DNA of 64,000 nucleotides from Aurantiochytrium sp. KH105 (taxonomy: Eukaryota > Sar > Bigyra > Thraustochytrida > Thraustochytriidae). Where the stretch lies: NCBI GenBank assembly GCA_003116975.1, contig BGKB01000115.1:192430-256429 (forward strand), written 5' to 3'. A model generated the notes under the pieces. The model did not search any database and was not told the DNA's origin. It saw only the letters and a program-made list of their open reading frames with translations. Both the position numbers and the translations under genes were made by a program. Shown piece by piece: positions 10,501-21,000 of this stretch (positions are counted from its first letter, which is position 1; each line of letters starts with the position of its first letter).

Positions 10501-10580
10501 TTGAGCATCGACTCGGGTCGCACTACCTTGACGTGCCCGACGATGAGCTGGCCCGGCGAGGGCCCCTTGGGTGACGACAT
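7518..10580 (-). CDS. PH-domain AGC-type serine/threonine kinase with an activation-loop insertion
   Basis: The protein has 1020 residues from the ATG at 10580. Residues about 125-200 resemble the first half of a PH domain; its last helix appears after a low-complexity, Q/S/R-rich insert, near 322-345 (FYELQCASLKERNFLLEAVQAL). The kinase domain starts near 353: glycine loop IGTGHFGRV, catalytic lysine in MALKAV, HRDIKPEN (about 473-480), DFG (493-495), and CGTSFYMAPEM (about 670-680). DFG and APE are about 180 residues apart instead of about 25-30, so roughly 150 Ser-rich residues are inserted in the activation segment. The insert carries two Cys pairs (RRCGCGA and LCFCERR). Long DFG-APE inserts are known in Greatwall/Rim15-type AGC kinases, but overall identity is unresolved. 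The C-terminal tail is acidic and Ser-rich, without an obvious FxxF hydrophobic motif. A polyQ and Asn-rich stretch lies at 60-105. Confidence 0.88.
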   Translation of the reverse strand: MSSPKGPSPGQLIVGHVKVVRPESMLKCESVKPLRNANDKQSKRKGGSASSSNINNNSSNSSNLGGGNGGILSSGPGILRRGSSLPANVLTLTAQQQQQQQNGGGPPPGSLIKLDHLERLRDMSTFNVKLRQRRKLLPSKLTAVELVIKSDLILWHDMSTPIKDRARTIHGRRIPDHVFWMSEWKLEAGFRDKDIILRPRPRARARHSSRSRRARSVAGRATSLPAPQQQKQTQVDGIGSNSNNGLQQNQHETLDDMVTITRERQGSESSVHSTSSIILPPKTESASSLLGSNVSALHMSTSNSITENRQKHSDLTAARSGVFYELQCASLKERNFLLEAVQALHQPISLADLKPVAQIGTGHFGRVLMVKHRDTGTPMALKAVPLDRTRIDMLMVEKLVLERASTAKCKFVTRLLFSFHENGAMYFACELCPSGDLWALLRQKKLLPEDTVRFVAAELVSALHCLHAEGIVHRDIKPENILLTATGHVKLADFGLAKFLSLSTIHLRRARKKNVLEDASTPVASSSRGPFSFWRSTTSPRLQASSSKNAKKSSQNFAQMVAAAGASPRHMPLKRPSELSLGSISSDTDVAAFPEANGSDLSPESMTSSSIASDTPRSASSSSVGSPGSNKSSKRRSRRCGCGALAAENPSEVLCFCERRPDYDRSYTICGTSFYMAPEMLRGDGHGLMVDFWQLGCVVQELLVGTPAFQDRDVSTMEERILRAQPRAIPEVVHGQIVSMSPHARDLLNRLLVSDPRARLGYGATREVALHPFFEGVNWVLVQQGDLHPTSLLKRYTLESRASTLGSSTRTSPGRPQGDTSKSPASSMGSDLDADAFVQSGHSSVSLGDAESALSREENSNPSQSDRELLESAVDLVDEDEAFLLLEEMVETKESPDQETRSKPRTGSSQDDDVSVLLESFPGSALTDSFAPLHADRPGSSSNLGVGNGVNQNINLENAAARRSRNRLGGVGQNLARRHRRLRSRVDEPFPGLCFKNPELQVYRQAALCAGFSFPPEPRK

Positions 10581-13504
10581 CGTCGTCCGTTGTGAGTGGT
10601 GAGTGCCCCTCCCCCCTTCCCCCTAGGTCTCGTGGACTCGAGGTTTGCTTGCTCTCCCGCGACGGCGACGCGGCCGGCGTGACCAGTTTCTGGAGCACGC
10701 AGCAGGGTATAGTAGAAAGACAGAAGGGCAGGCCCAGGGCACGCTTGTTTGTTTGTTTGCTTCCTTGCTTGTGCGCGCCGCGTCACAAGGCCTTATTGCT
10801 CCCTGCTCCTGCACTCGCTCTTGCTTTTTTCTTTCCTCTCCTTTCCGTCTCCGCCGCCGGCAGCACGGGAGAAGGCAGAAAAGGGGCTGGCTCCGCCTGC
10901 GTCCGCGTGTCTCCTTCGAGGCGCGTCCCGGAGCGGATCGAGCGGGCGAGCGCGGGTGGGCGAGCGGGCTGGGCGAGAAAGGTCTCCCTCCCCTCGCTTC
11001 GCGCGTGCTGGCGCCGGCGGCTGGCCCGGTGACTGGCTTGGCGGGGGCGTCCTCAGCGCACACGCCCTAGCTCACGCACCTGCCTCCCAAGAAACGAGAG
11101 TCTGGAAGGAAGGAAGGAAGGAAGGACGGAAAGCCCTGGAGAACAACAACCTCGCGAGGTTAGCTTGCCTGCCGCGTGCAGACCGAGCGCGCAGTTGCAG
11201 CTGCAGCGCAGTCGAGCTCCTTCGCGCCGGCTGTCTCGACGGAGAAGGAGGAGAAGAAGGAGAAGCACGAGCTCTCTGCTCTTCCCCTTTCTCTCCGTGT
11301 CTCTCTCTCTGCTTCGCGTGCTTCGCGTGCTTATGTTTGTATGTCTGTATGTGCCGCTCTTGGCCGGCGTGCACAGCCAAGCCGGCGGTGCGAGCCGCGT
11401 GCCGGCGGTGCTGACGTGCGCGAGATGCGAGATGCGGAATGGACGAATGAATGAGTGAATGCGCGCGCGAGACGCGGAGAACGAAGCTGCCGCACTCGGG
11501 ACAGACGGCTCGCGAGGGCTCGCTTGGATTTGATTTCTACCCTCGCTCGCTCGCGGCTTGTGCTTCTTCGCTCACTTGCTGCCGTGGGTGGGCGGCGACG
11601 GCTTCTCGCGCGCACGCGAGGCCGGGGGCCGCGCGCCACTCGCCTCGAGGCGGAGAGCGGCGCGCTGATGAAGAAGCCTGCTTGGCCAACTGGGACGGGC
11701 GAGCTCGCTCGCGCGGAGCAGCCTGCCTCCGCGCCTCGGCGGGCGGCGCGAGGGCGGCGCGGGGCGGCGCGAGGCGGCGCCGCGGGCAGGCGCCTGAGGC
11801 AGCCTGAGCCTGGGCGGCGGCGGCGGCACGGGCCAACGCTGGCCGCAGTGCAGATCAGTCAGACAGACCCGGCCGACCTAACTATCGAGACGGATGATAA
11901 AGGCGGGTGCCACTCGCGATCGCTTCCGCCAGTGGCAGCTGCCGGGCGCGCGCGAGAGAGAGCGAGCTCGCCAGGCCACGCGCGGACGCGCGCAGGGGGC
12001 GGGCGAACGGGCGGTAAGAGACCGAGCGGGCGGCGCGAAGACTTGGGTATTCCTCGCGAGGCGGCGACCTGAGCGCCCGGGTTTTGAATTTGTTTTCTTT
12101 TTCTTTTCCTTTTCCTTTCTTTCGCCAAGTTCCTCCTTCTTAATTTTTTTTTCTCCCATCGTCCACATCCATTTGTCGTCCCAAAGCAGGCACAGTCGAT
12201 CAAGCAAGCAACGCGCCCCGACAAGTCAACCAAATCGTCGCTCGCAAGTGGCGAATCGCCAAGCCACCGCTCGCACTCCCTTTCCGACTTTCACGCCAAC
12301 CCTTCTCTATTCCCTTTCTTCTTTTCCCCCTTTCCGCACCGTTTTCAGGGCCTTTTTCGCGCCTTTTCGCCACTTCGCCCGCTACCGCTGTCTCTGCACT
12401 GCGGGCACCTGTGAAGTTTTCCGACTGGCCAGAGTCGGGCCGACCATCGATCGCGCGTCGCTTCTTTGAATGTGAGTTGGCCGGAATGTGACTGACAGTG
12501 AGTTGGCGCGGACCGGGGCAACAGACCCGGCTTCTCCGTTTCTTCGAGTTCGACCGGCCGGGTTTCGAGCTTCGAGGGCGCTTTTTTACCACCAGCGACC
12601 CTGGCGAGCGACATACGTATACATGTGCACCGGCGACCCCTGCCGTTTCGCCGCGGCCCGGTCCTCCCCCGTGCCCCGCTCCGTCCGCCGCTGCCGCGTC
12701 ATCCCGCCCCTCGGTAGGGGGGTGTCGCGCGAGTCTGCGCGCAGCGAGGTTCCGCCGGGGCTGGGACTCGCGCCCGGTCCGCAGTGCCGGGAAATCCCCG
12801 ACGCCCTGCCGGGAAAACCGGCCTGGTCAGCGAGCCTGATCTGATCGGGATCATCGGGCGAGCGCAAATCGCGCAAATCGCGAGCGCAGATCCCGAGCGC
12901 AGCGGCGCGTCCTAGCGGCAGCGGCTGCGGCAGGCGGCGAGCTGCGGCAGGCAGGCTGGTCTCGTCGCCGGCACCTCCGTCCTCTCGCTGCGAGCTGGCT
13001 GGTGCGTGCGAGGGAAGAAACGAGCGCGCGAGACGCAGCCAACTCACTTGCCGGGCTCCCGCGGGATACTGTTGCTTTACGAGTCGGGCGGCGCCAACGT
13101 CCAGGAGGCCGACGCGCTCTGCGAGAGGCGCGACCGAGGGCCGATGCCGACAGAGCAAGATGCCCCGGGTCCGAGACGAGCACCGGAGCCTGGATGCGGT
13201 AGTAGATGTAGATGTAGTTGTAGTAGGCATAGGTCTAGCATGTGGATGGGTGATTGATTGATTGGATTTTCAAAAATCGATCGGTCGCCAACGAAGAAGA
13301 TGGCGTGCACGGACGATGATCAAGCAAGGAAGGCTATCACCCATAGTCATCATCAGCATCATCATCATCATTGTATAGTCATTCGTTCGTTGTTATGAAA
13401 ATATCAACAGCCAGCCAGCCAGCTACCCACCAACCCACCCAGCCCAGGCAGGCAGGCAGGCAGGCAGGCAGGCAATTTTCGACTTCTGCCGTGCCTGACC
13501 CAGT
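10581..13504. other. 2.9 kb GC-rich intergenic region, no recognised gene
   Basis: This lies upstream of the AGC kinase and downstream of the K+ channel gene. It contains a GGAA run (11107-11126), CT-rich tracts (about 11230-11320 and 12090-12160), a CAT run (about 13345-13372) and an AGGC run (13445-13474). Frames on both strands are Arg/Ala/Pro/Ser-rich with no domain. It is unusually long for this window and may hold a long 5' UTR, a promoter or a non-coding RNA; nothing specific is visible. Confidence 0.55.
13445..13474. repeat. AGGC microsatellite
   Basis: About seven tandem AGGC units, about 30 bp past the stop codon of the minus-strand K+ channel gene. Confidence 0.9.
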
Positions 13505-16201
13505 TTACTTGCCCAGAGGTCGAATGCGCGCCAACGAAGATCGCCGCCGCGCCGATATCAAAATGCTCCCTCGTTGCGCCTGCGAGCGCCGCCGGTGCCG
13601 CTGCACGATTCGCTCAAAGGTGGGCGAGTCCTCCTCCTCCAGATCGGACGCCGTCACCTTGATGCGCGAAGCGAACTGAGGGTCTGTTGAGGTCCTCATG
13701 CCCATTCGCGTGAAACGTTGCTCCAGGCTTTCCGCGCGAGCTTGACCTTGAGGATGCTGCTGCGGGGCAAATTGAGAGCGCCGCCGCGCAGAATCTCTGG
13801 CGCCTGGAGTCTGCGCGAGACTCTCAAGACGGCCAACCGCCTCTACGAGGGTGCCGAGTTGCTCGGCCGTGTTTGCCTCGAGCACGGCAAGACGTGTCAG
13901 CACAGGATCAGAATACTGGTGTTTGCCTCCATAGCCCTCTCGCGGTGACGAGCTAAAACTTGAATTTAGGCCTCCTGCTGCTGCCCCCATCGCCGCTGCG
14001 GTCGCCGAGGGGATGCTGCCGATAGACACCAAACTGGGGCCAGACTTTAAGGTGCCGGCAACGTCACCTCCTCGCTCGGCCTGTGGCACGGGTCCCGCGC
14101 CTTTCTGGTACATTGCCGACGAGGTCTCACCCTTGGCCGCTCGGGTGCTTTGCATACTAGTTTTCTGAAAATCAAAATCCTCGTAGGCAGCGACTGCAAT
14201 ACGAATCATGTTCTTGATCGTCTTGGGCTCCGAATCCGCAAACGTCTCAAAGAAGTCCGTCTTGGAAAGCGCGTACATCTCGCAGCATTCGAGCGCCCTT
14301 ACGCCACAGGTGCGAGTATTCGTCACACCGAGAGCACAGAGCTCACCAAAATGCGCGCCGCTCGAAAGAACAGCGACAACAGATCCCTTGGCGTCCACCA
14401 CTTCGAGCTTTCCTGACACAAGCATGAACATTTCCTCTCCAAACTCGCCTTCGCGACATACCCATTCTCCTTCCTCTACCTTGAGCGGAAATAAGATGCG
14501 AATTAATCGTGCAAAACTCTTGGGCGACATTTGCTGGAACAGTGGGTTCTGCATCACCGTCTGATCCACTAAAAAAATGACAACCTCAGACCGCAGCGCT
14601 GGAGAAAGGTCCTCGAGAATCGTTGACTCGTTCAGAGCCGTCTTCATCTCGTAATAGTGCTTGTAGTACTTGCGCACGCGCCGCGCCAGTTGCTTTGGAA
14701 ACTTGCGAATCCGCATGTACGTTTGAATGTTTTCCATTCGCTCAGTCACCATGCGTTGATTCGCGTCCTGGTTTGTCACGATGGAAGAGAGCGTTGCAAT
14801 CACGTAGGCGTAGAACCCACCTCCAAAAATCATCGTCACCAGACAATAAAGCCGCTCCGCATCCGTTTCCGGCGCAATGTCTCCGTAGCCAACCGTCGTC
14901 ATCGTCGTGATCGCCCAGTACATGGCTGACACATACTGCGATGCCACCGAGTCGTCCAGGGCGCCATATGCTTGCACCCATGAATCAGAGTAGTACGTGT
15001 CGCCCAAACGCGACATGAAGGCCCATCCGCACGCGTCCAAGTGCGCAATCAGCGACGTCGTCAGGAGAATCCGCATCAGCTTGACATGGACCACGCTCAG
15101 AGTGATATCCTCCTCAAACCGCCCCAAAAGATGCGGCAGCTTTAGCAATCGAGCTAATTTAGCCAGCTTCAGAATGCGACCTACCTTGAGAATCTTGCCT
15201 GCTTTGAGCACCTTGGCTGATTGCAGATTTTCCATGGATTGCACAAATGCATCAATCGGAAACGAGCTGACCAGGTCGATCAGAAAGTAGGTCTTAAGAT
15301 AGTTCCAGGCGATTTTACGCGGCTGCATTTCCAGAGCACCGTCCTTTCGCACAAAACCTGTCCGGAAGTTGAGGAGAATGTCTAAAAGGAAAAACACATC
15401 AATAAACTGCTCCCAGATGAACATGCCGGTGCCTGGAATGGTGTCCAGCTCGAACCCGATCCGAACCGGGGTGATGAGGGCAATGTAGATCACCAAGATC
15501 AGTGTCGCCACGTCCCAAACGACGCGCACCCCTCCATCCGGTTTCAGGAGACACAATCGTGGGCGCCTCCTTCGCCGCATCGACGCCGCGCTCGCCATAT
15601 CCTCGCGGATATGAGATAGCCGGAATGCTGTCGGACTCTTCATAATAGTCGGGCGAAAAGGCGCCTTCTTGATTGAACCGCTGTCTGGAAGATGGCTTGT
15701 GCGAATTTCTTTTGCATCGTCCTGAAGATCGGGTACCTTTTCCACTTCTTTCAATTCACTTGCCTCCTCTATGATATCGTCGCCTCCATCATCAAGAGCG
15801 AGACTATGCATGATCGATAAGCGTTTCAAAGCTGCTGGCTGAAGCAGCACAGACTGATTTCGTGATCTAGAGTTACCTCCAGGATAGCGAAGAGCTGGGT
15901 TCGAGGTCGTGTCCATGATACTACCCCTTGTACTCGCATGAGGACCCCGGGGCTGCGAAGCGTTGCTTAAAGCCTTGTTCGGCACGTCGGCAGGTCTTGT
16001 AGAATTTGCTTTACTGCTGATCGCACCGCCGCCTTCGCCTGCGCTAACTGCGTCATGTGATGGCTCTGATGGCTCGACGGAATAATCGCCATGATTCTCC
16101 TTCCTTGCCATATCATCCGCGGTTATGTTGGCCGTCGAATCTAATGCAGCGTCACCCACTTGCTGCCGTGATGCGGCATTATCTTGCCACTCATCTTTCA
16201 T
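13505..16201 (-). CDS. Six-TM voltage-gated K+ channel with a cyclic-nucleotide-binding domain (EAG/HCN/CNG superfamily)
   Basis: The hydrophilic N-terminus runs to about residue 230. S1 follows (VWDVATLILVIYIALITPV), then S2-S3 with FFLLDILLNFRTGF, and an S4 with basic residues every third position (KAGKILKVGRILKLAKLARL, about 335-360). The pore loop carries the K+ selectivity filter TTVGYGD (about 435) and is followed by S6 and a C-linker. The CNBD (about 560-690) has a phosphate-binding cassette FGELCALGVTNTRTCGVRA with the expected Glu and Arg. The protein probably conducts K+ in a voltage- and cNMP-modulated way at a cell membrane. Near the C-terminus are a short amphipathic segment (NTAEQLGTLVEAVGRLESL) and an RRRS-rich tail. 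The start is the ATG at 16201 (MKDEWQDN); the frame extends 38 codons further without another ATG, so a spliced 5' exon is possible. Length (898 residues) suits this family. Confidence 0.93.
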   Translation of the reverse strand: MKDEWQDNAASRQQVGDAALDSTANITADDMARKENHGDYSVEPSEPSHDAVSAGEGGGAISSKANSTRPADVPNKALSNASQPRGPHASTRGSIMDTTSNPALRYPGGNSRSRNQSVLLQPAALKRLSIMHSLALDDGGDDIIEEASELKEVEKVPDLQDDAKEIRTSHLPDSGSIKKAPFRPTIMKSPTAFRLSHIREDMASAASMRRRRRPRLCLLKPDGGVRVVWDVATLILVIYIALITPVRIGFELDTIPGTGMFIWEQFIDVFFLLDILLNFRTGFVRKDGALEMQPRKIAWNYLKTYFLIDLVSSFPIDAFVQSMENLQSAKVLKAGKILKVGRILKLAKLARLLKLPHLLGRFEEDITLSVVHVKLMRILLTTSLIAHLDACGWAFMSRLGDTYYSDSWVQAYGALDDSVASQYVSAMYWAITTMTTVGYGDIAPETDAERLYCLVTMIFGGGFYAYVIATLSSIVTNQDANQRMVTERMENIQTYMRIRKFPKQLARRVRKYYKHYYEMKTALNESTILEDLSPALRSEVVIFLVDQTVMQNPLFQQMSPKSFARLIRILFPLKVEEGEWVCREGEFGEEMFMLVSGKLEVVDAKGSVVAVLSSGAHFGELCALGVTNTRTCGVRALECCEMYALSKTDFFETFADSEPKTIKNMIRIAVAAYEDFDFQKTSMQSTRAAKGETSSAMYQKGAGPVPQAERGGDVAGTLKSGPSLVSIGSIPSATAAAMGAAAGGLNSSFSSSPREGYGGKHQYSDPVLTRLAVLEANTAEQLGTLVEAVGRLESLAQTPGARDSARRRSQFAPQQHPQGQARAESLEQRFTRMGMRTSTDPQFASRIKVTASDLEEEDSPTFERIVQRHRRRSQAQRGSILISARRRSSLARIRPLGK

Positions 16202-17330
16202 GGCAGCCACGCTGCTTGCGCAACGGCGCAGGCGAAGCGAGCGAGGCTCGAGGCCAATTGGCTGCGCGGTATCGATAAAGTAAATGTCGCTCGATCCAAG
16301 GGAGTTCTCGACCAAGAATGACGCGGAGAGGAAGAAAACTGGCCAGCCTCAGATTGGGTTGCGCGGCCGCGGCGTCAGATGTCCGTCCGGCTGTCAGTGA
16401 CTCTAGTAACGCATCGATCGGTCACTGTCACGAAAATATTTTCTTCAACGGTACACCATCATTTACGGTGGTACCAGCTACGAATAGCGTGCTGTGCCTC
16501 TGCCGAGATCACACGGACGCTCTTCTCAAACTTCCGTTATGACCGCGCTGCATAATACAGCGACAGCGACGTGCGCATATTTTGAGACGCAGGCCAAAGA
16601 ATATTTTACTGGCAAGGATGATTGTGTGATTTGGAACAGGTGACAATGCACGTGTGCCAAAATCGTCTCAAGGGGGCGGCTAGTCGCTCGCTCGCTCGCT
16701 CGCTCAGTATAGTACTCGCTCAATATAGCGTGGCCTGGCCTGACTTGGCCCGTATCTGGCTTTTTCGCGGAAAATCTAGAGCACTTCTCTCCTCCATGCT
16801 TGCATTCGAAGAATGGCGCAACGATGGCCCGGCCACCAAGCATCATGATGCCCCGAGATAGATAAAAAAAAAAGTGGGGGAGGGGGGGGGGGGCGCCAGG
16901 GCCACGGCGACTGAGCAGGTAGCTTTGACGTACGTGTGTGCGGCGAGATTGACAGCCAGCCTGAACGCAAGCGCTGTTGATACTCTTCCGACGTCGCCCC
17001 AACGGAAAGTTGCCAAAATTCTCAAAAGTGTGTGTTCCAGAGTGTGTGCGAACGTATGCACTCTTGGACAACCCTTTTCTATCGCCGCGGGCCTCGGCTG
17101 TCGCTGCACGTAACAGGACCGCCGCGGGCCTCGGCTGTCGCTGCACGTAACAGGACCGCCGCCAAGCAGAGGAGTTCTACATCTCCTGCGCCCTCTCTTT
17201 CCCCCATTTGCTTGGCTGCGGCGCCGACGTGGAGACTGCGCGGACGACTGTGTCTGAAGCATGCCGACCAAGTGTAAGTTTTTTTGATCGCGCTGGACGT
17301 CGCGCTCCAATGAGCTGATATCAGAAAATC
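16202..17330. promoter_or_regulatory. Divergent intergenic region between channel and small unknown gene
   Basis: This probably holds both promoters. It contains a GCTC run (about 16685-16706), a G-rich homopolymer tract (about 16875-16893) and a 37-bp direct repeat (17083-17156). A canonical GTAAGT donor at 17274 and a CAG ending at 17324 could delimit a 51-nt 5'-UTR intron of the plus-strand gene. No core promoter motif is clear. Confidence 0.45.
17083..17156. repeat. 37-bp perfect tandem duplication
   Basis: The units 17083-17119 and 17120-17156 are identical (beginning cgccgcgggcctcggctgtc). They lie in the upstream region of the gene at 17331 and are non-coding. Confidence 0.95.
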
Positions 17331-17945
17331 ATGTCAACCAAAACAATAGGGGAACTACCGCGCAAGGACTCTGTGGACCACGCTATCGACGCGTGCAAAG
17401 GCACACCGCCCGCTTGGAAGCAAAGCGAGTCGAAACGCGAGGAAGACGCTCTCGCCGTGCGCGGAGGCATCCCTGCCTTTGAGATTCACACAGGAGCGCG
17501 ACAGAACATATACGAATGTATGTCCAAGTCTCAACTGTTCACCTTGCTCCTTGAAGATTTGCCCGTAGAACTCGAGGTCCTTCTTCGCGGCACAGAATAC
17601 AGCAAATATTCGCGCGAGGCGGCGTTGCGTGCATTGGACAAAGGTGAGCTCGTGCACGTGGCTCTCTGCGTTCAGGACCAGCTTTTCACATTTCAAGAGA
17701 ATCTTCACGCAGGCATGCTGGACGGTGATGATGAGAAAGAAGCAGATGCGGACGATGCCGACGACATCGAGAACGATGAAGACGAAGGGGATGACTTTGT
17801 GGAGACAGGGATCAAGACTCATGTTCCTGAGATTTCAAGCCCGTCTGCGTGTCTTGCAACACGAACTCTTGATGCGCAACGTGGCGTTAGGGTGGTGACG
17901 TGTGAAGACGCGCATCGCGTAGCAGCCCGATTCTTCCCCAAGTAA
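17331..17945 (+). CDS. Unknown 204-residue protein with an acidic segment
   Basis: I do not recognise a family. The ATG at 17331 opens an intact frame of 204 codons. Residues about 65-120 look folded (SQLFTLLLEDLPVELEVLL and KGELVHVALCVQDQLFTF). They are followed by an Asp/Glu-rich stretch (about 133-160) and a short C-terminal region ending RVAARFFPK. There is no signal peptide or membrane segment. The 3' end converges on the ABC1-fusion gene with only 125 bp between stops. A 51-nt candidate intron lies just upstream in the leader. Frame length, the compact flanks and the sharp end at the convergent gap favour a real gene. Confidence 0.6.
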   Translation: MSTKTIGELPRKDSVDHAIDACKGTPPAWKQSESKREEDALAVRGGIPAFEIHTGARQNIYECMSKSQLFTLLLEDLPVELEVLLRGTEYSKYSREAALRALDKGELVHVALCVQDQLFTFQENLHAGMLDGDDEKEADADDADDIENDEDEGDDFVETGIKTHVPEISSPSACLATRTLDAQRGVRVVTCEDAHRVAARFFPK

Positions 17946-18070
17946 TTATCTTTCTGTAGTTTGCTTTTTTGCTTTTGCATTTACTTTTCTCTTATCCGCG
18001 TGTCTGGCCATATCGAATCCGTCTGTCGAGCAAAATCAATACGGCCATCATCTTCCTTTTTTCTCATTTT

Positions 18071-21000
18071 CTAGAAGTCACCCTCGGGGGATAAGCCAAG
18101 GTATTGGTAAATCGCATTAAAACATGCCTGCGTAGGCGTCGCGTCCATGCTCAGTTCGTTCACAAGCACGCAAACGGTAAGAGAATGGTCGGGAAAGGTG
18201 AGCATGGCGTTGCCACCAAAGGCGATCTGACCAATTGCGGTCGTCTGCGAATGGCCATCCTTGCCACTGAACTTGAACTGACGGAGGCCCACATGCCCAG
18301 CAGCAAAAGGATCGCTCTTGCTGCTTGACATTGCCAAAGTGCGAATGCGGTCGACAGCCTTGCCCTCCAAAGAGCCCATGCTATCCAACTTTTCGCTGAC
18401 AGCCAGGCTGTGCAGCGTCTGTGCGAGTGCTTCTGCAGTACAAAGCGCATTCATGGCAGGAAGGCAAGCCGCTGCGAGCCTCGGAAGATTGGCAATGCGC
18501 GGGTCGGCCCAAAACTCCTTGCCCTTGAGCGTCGGAACCGTCTCTGAGACCATGGACAACGGGTTGGCGTCTCCAGCCTGGAGGGTTTCTGCGGCACCCA
18601 TGGAACCCACGTCACGAATGCCGTGCTGCTCAAGCAGACGTTCCACGGGAAAAGACGACTGAGCAAGCGCGCCCGTTTCCAGGAGACTCTCGGCCTCCTT
18701 AACTGACTCGAGACCCACGCGCAGACCATCACCGCCCAGGCGGCGCGCTTCCTTTGCGAGAACACATTCTTCGCCGGCGTCGCTATCGTCTTCCTGCAGC
18801 AGAGCCATGACGGCCCATCCCCACGAAAAGGCTAGATGCGAAAGCTCGTAAGGAAGCTCGGCTCCAAGACTCGGTGCATCTGCATCTGCGCCGACATTTG
18901 AGCGAACGAACTGCAGTTGCGACGCCCAATCTCCGGCATTTTTGGTCTCAAAGTCTCCAGGAACGGCCGTGGGGTCAAAGGATACTTGCGAGAGATCTCC
19001 TGAGAGCAATGCCGTTTCCTCTTCAGACACCGTCGCACCACGCCGAGCAAAAACATTGTGAGCGCACATTTGGGCCAACGACTGCGCGAGTGCCTTGCTG
19101 GGAAAGAGCGTCGACATTGACACCGGGCGGCAATCCACGTGTGAGAGCTGCCCTGCGGCAACCAAAACACGTTCCTCTGTGCCAGGTCCAAGGACAGCCA
19201 CCTGAATACCCGTGACGTGGTCCTTGCAGCCGCGGATTGCGTCTTGAATAAGAGTGGCGAGGTGACCCTTACCCACCATGTGCTTGAGTCCCGTCGCCAA
19301 GAGTGGTCGCTCCGGGGCAGGATACCGCTCGAGGAGAGCGCGACGAGCCCAAGATGCGAGCGTTCGAACAAAGGGTTGCCGCACTTCAAGCGATGAGCAA
19401 AGTGCCCGAAGAAGATTGAGCGAGCGCACCATGAGAACAAGCTCGGGTGGAAAGGATTCAATGGGAATCTCAAAATTTTGCTCCTCCCACTTTCGCTTGC
19501 CAATCTCAATCCGCTCCACCATTTCTCGTCGCGACTCCTCGGGCGGCGCAGTATCGCGTAGCAAATGCTGCACATCGCCAAAGTCGTTGAGCAGGTTTTC
19601 ACGCGTAAGTCTGATACCCAGACGGTCACTACCCTCAAAGATGCCCCCCGCGTCAAGCTGTGAGGCGGCGAGCACGAGCCGCGCGAGGCCGAGGCGAACA
19701 TTGTCTGGAATATGCAAAGCAAGTCCAAAGTCGAGGATGACGGGAACGGCCCTTTTGGTGTCTTGCGAAGGCGCGCATGCTGGTAGTCTCATAATCTCTC
19801 CATTGGCGACATCTTCCCGTTTGGCCACCAGTACATTTCCTGGATGAGGATCAGCGTTTGCAAGGCCACCAATAAAGATCTGGTGTGCAAAGGCGTTGCA
19901 GAGGTCGTCTGCAAGCGCCGTGCGCGCGCTCAGACCAATCACGCCGACTTCTGCGAGACGTTCAAAGTTCGTCACTTTGCTACCACGCACAAAGCGCATC
20001 GTGATGACTCGACGTGTGCATAGTTCGACGATTGCTGTCGGCACGGAGGCGTACACATCATCGCAGGACGCCAGGTTGGCGCCGACGCAGCGCATATTTT
20101 CGGTTTCGTTAAGAAAGTCGAGCTCGTTGAGCACATTTTTCCGCCAGTGGTCCACGACCTCGCGCACAAGGCCTGAAAACTTGGAGTCGACGACGCTAAT
20201 CCAGGTTGCAATGAGCCCCATGTTTTGCACATCTTGCCGCAAGAGGCGATCTACGCCTGGGTGCTGCACCTTAATCACAACATGGGCGCCATTTGAGCGA
20301 AGTCGACCCGTGTGCACTTGGCCAATACTCGCTGCGGCAATGGGGGTCTCTTGAAAGTCTTCAAAGACATCCTCAATGCGCTGCCCAAGCTCGCGCTCGA
20401 GGTGGGGTTTCAGCTTTGCAAAAGGCGTGGGCGGGACCGCGTCTTGTAGACGGGAAAGGACATTGACAATACCTTCAGGCATGGCGTCCGCACGTGCGCC
20501 CATGTGCTGCGCAAGCTTGACCCAGAGACCACCGAGACTGAGAGCGCCCGCATAGACTTGTTCGGCAACCGCTCGATGTTTGACACGCCACGTCGCGTCC
20601 GCGTGTACAGGTGGCATGTCGCGCGTCTTGAGCTCGGTAATTTTCAGGTCCACAATGAGCCTTGCAGCCAATGAAAGCACAGTGAAGCGACGTCGCGCGA
20701 GTGTGAAGACAGGAGACGTGCACGCGAAACGTGCCGCAAATCCTGATGCGAGCACAAGCGCGGCCCCTGGCCAGCGACGGAAAGGGAAGCTCATGGTCGA
20801 CCACACCCATGGAGGAAGAGACCCCGAATTAAAACCTTGGGACCAGTTGCTCAAGGTCTGCCAAGCCGGGAGCGACGAGACCCATGAGAATGCAGAAGCC
20901 AACGTAGACTGCAAAAATCGTGTGCTCGTCCAAGGTACAGACGATGTAGGCGAAGGGCCAGCTGGATCAAATCTGTTTCCTTCTTCCATGGTCGCAAGCG

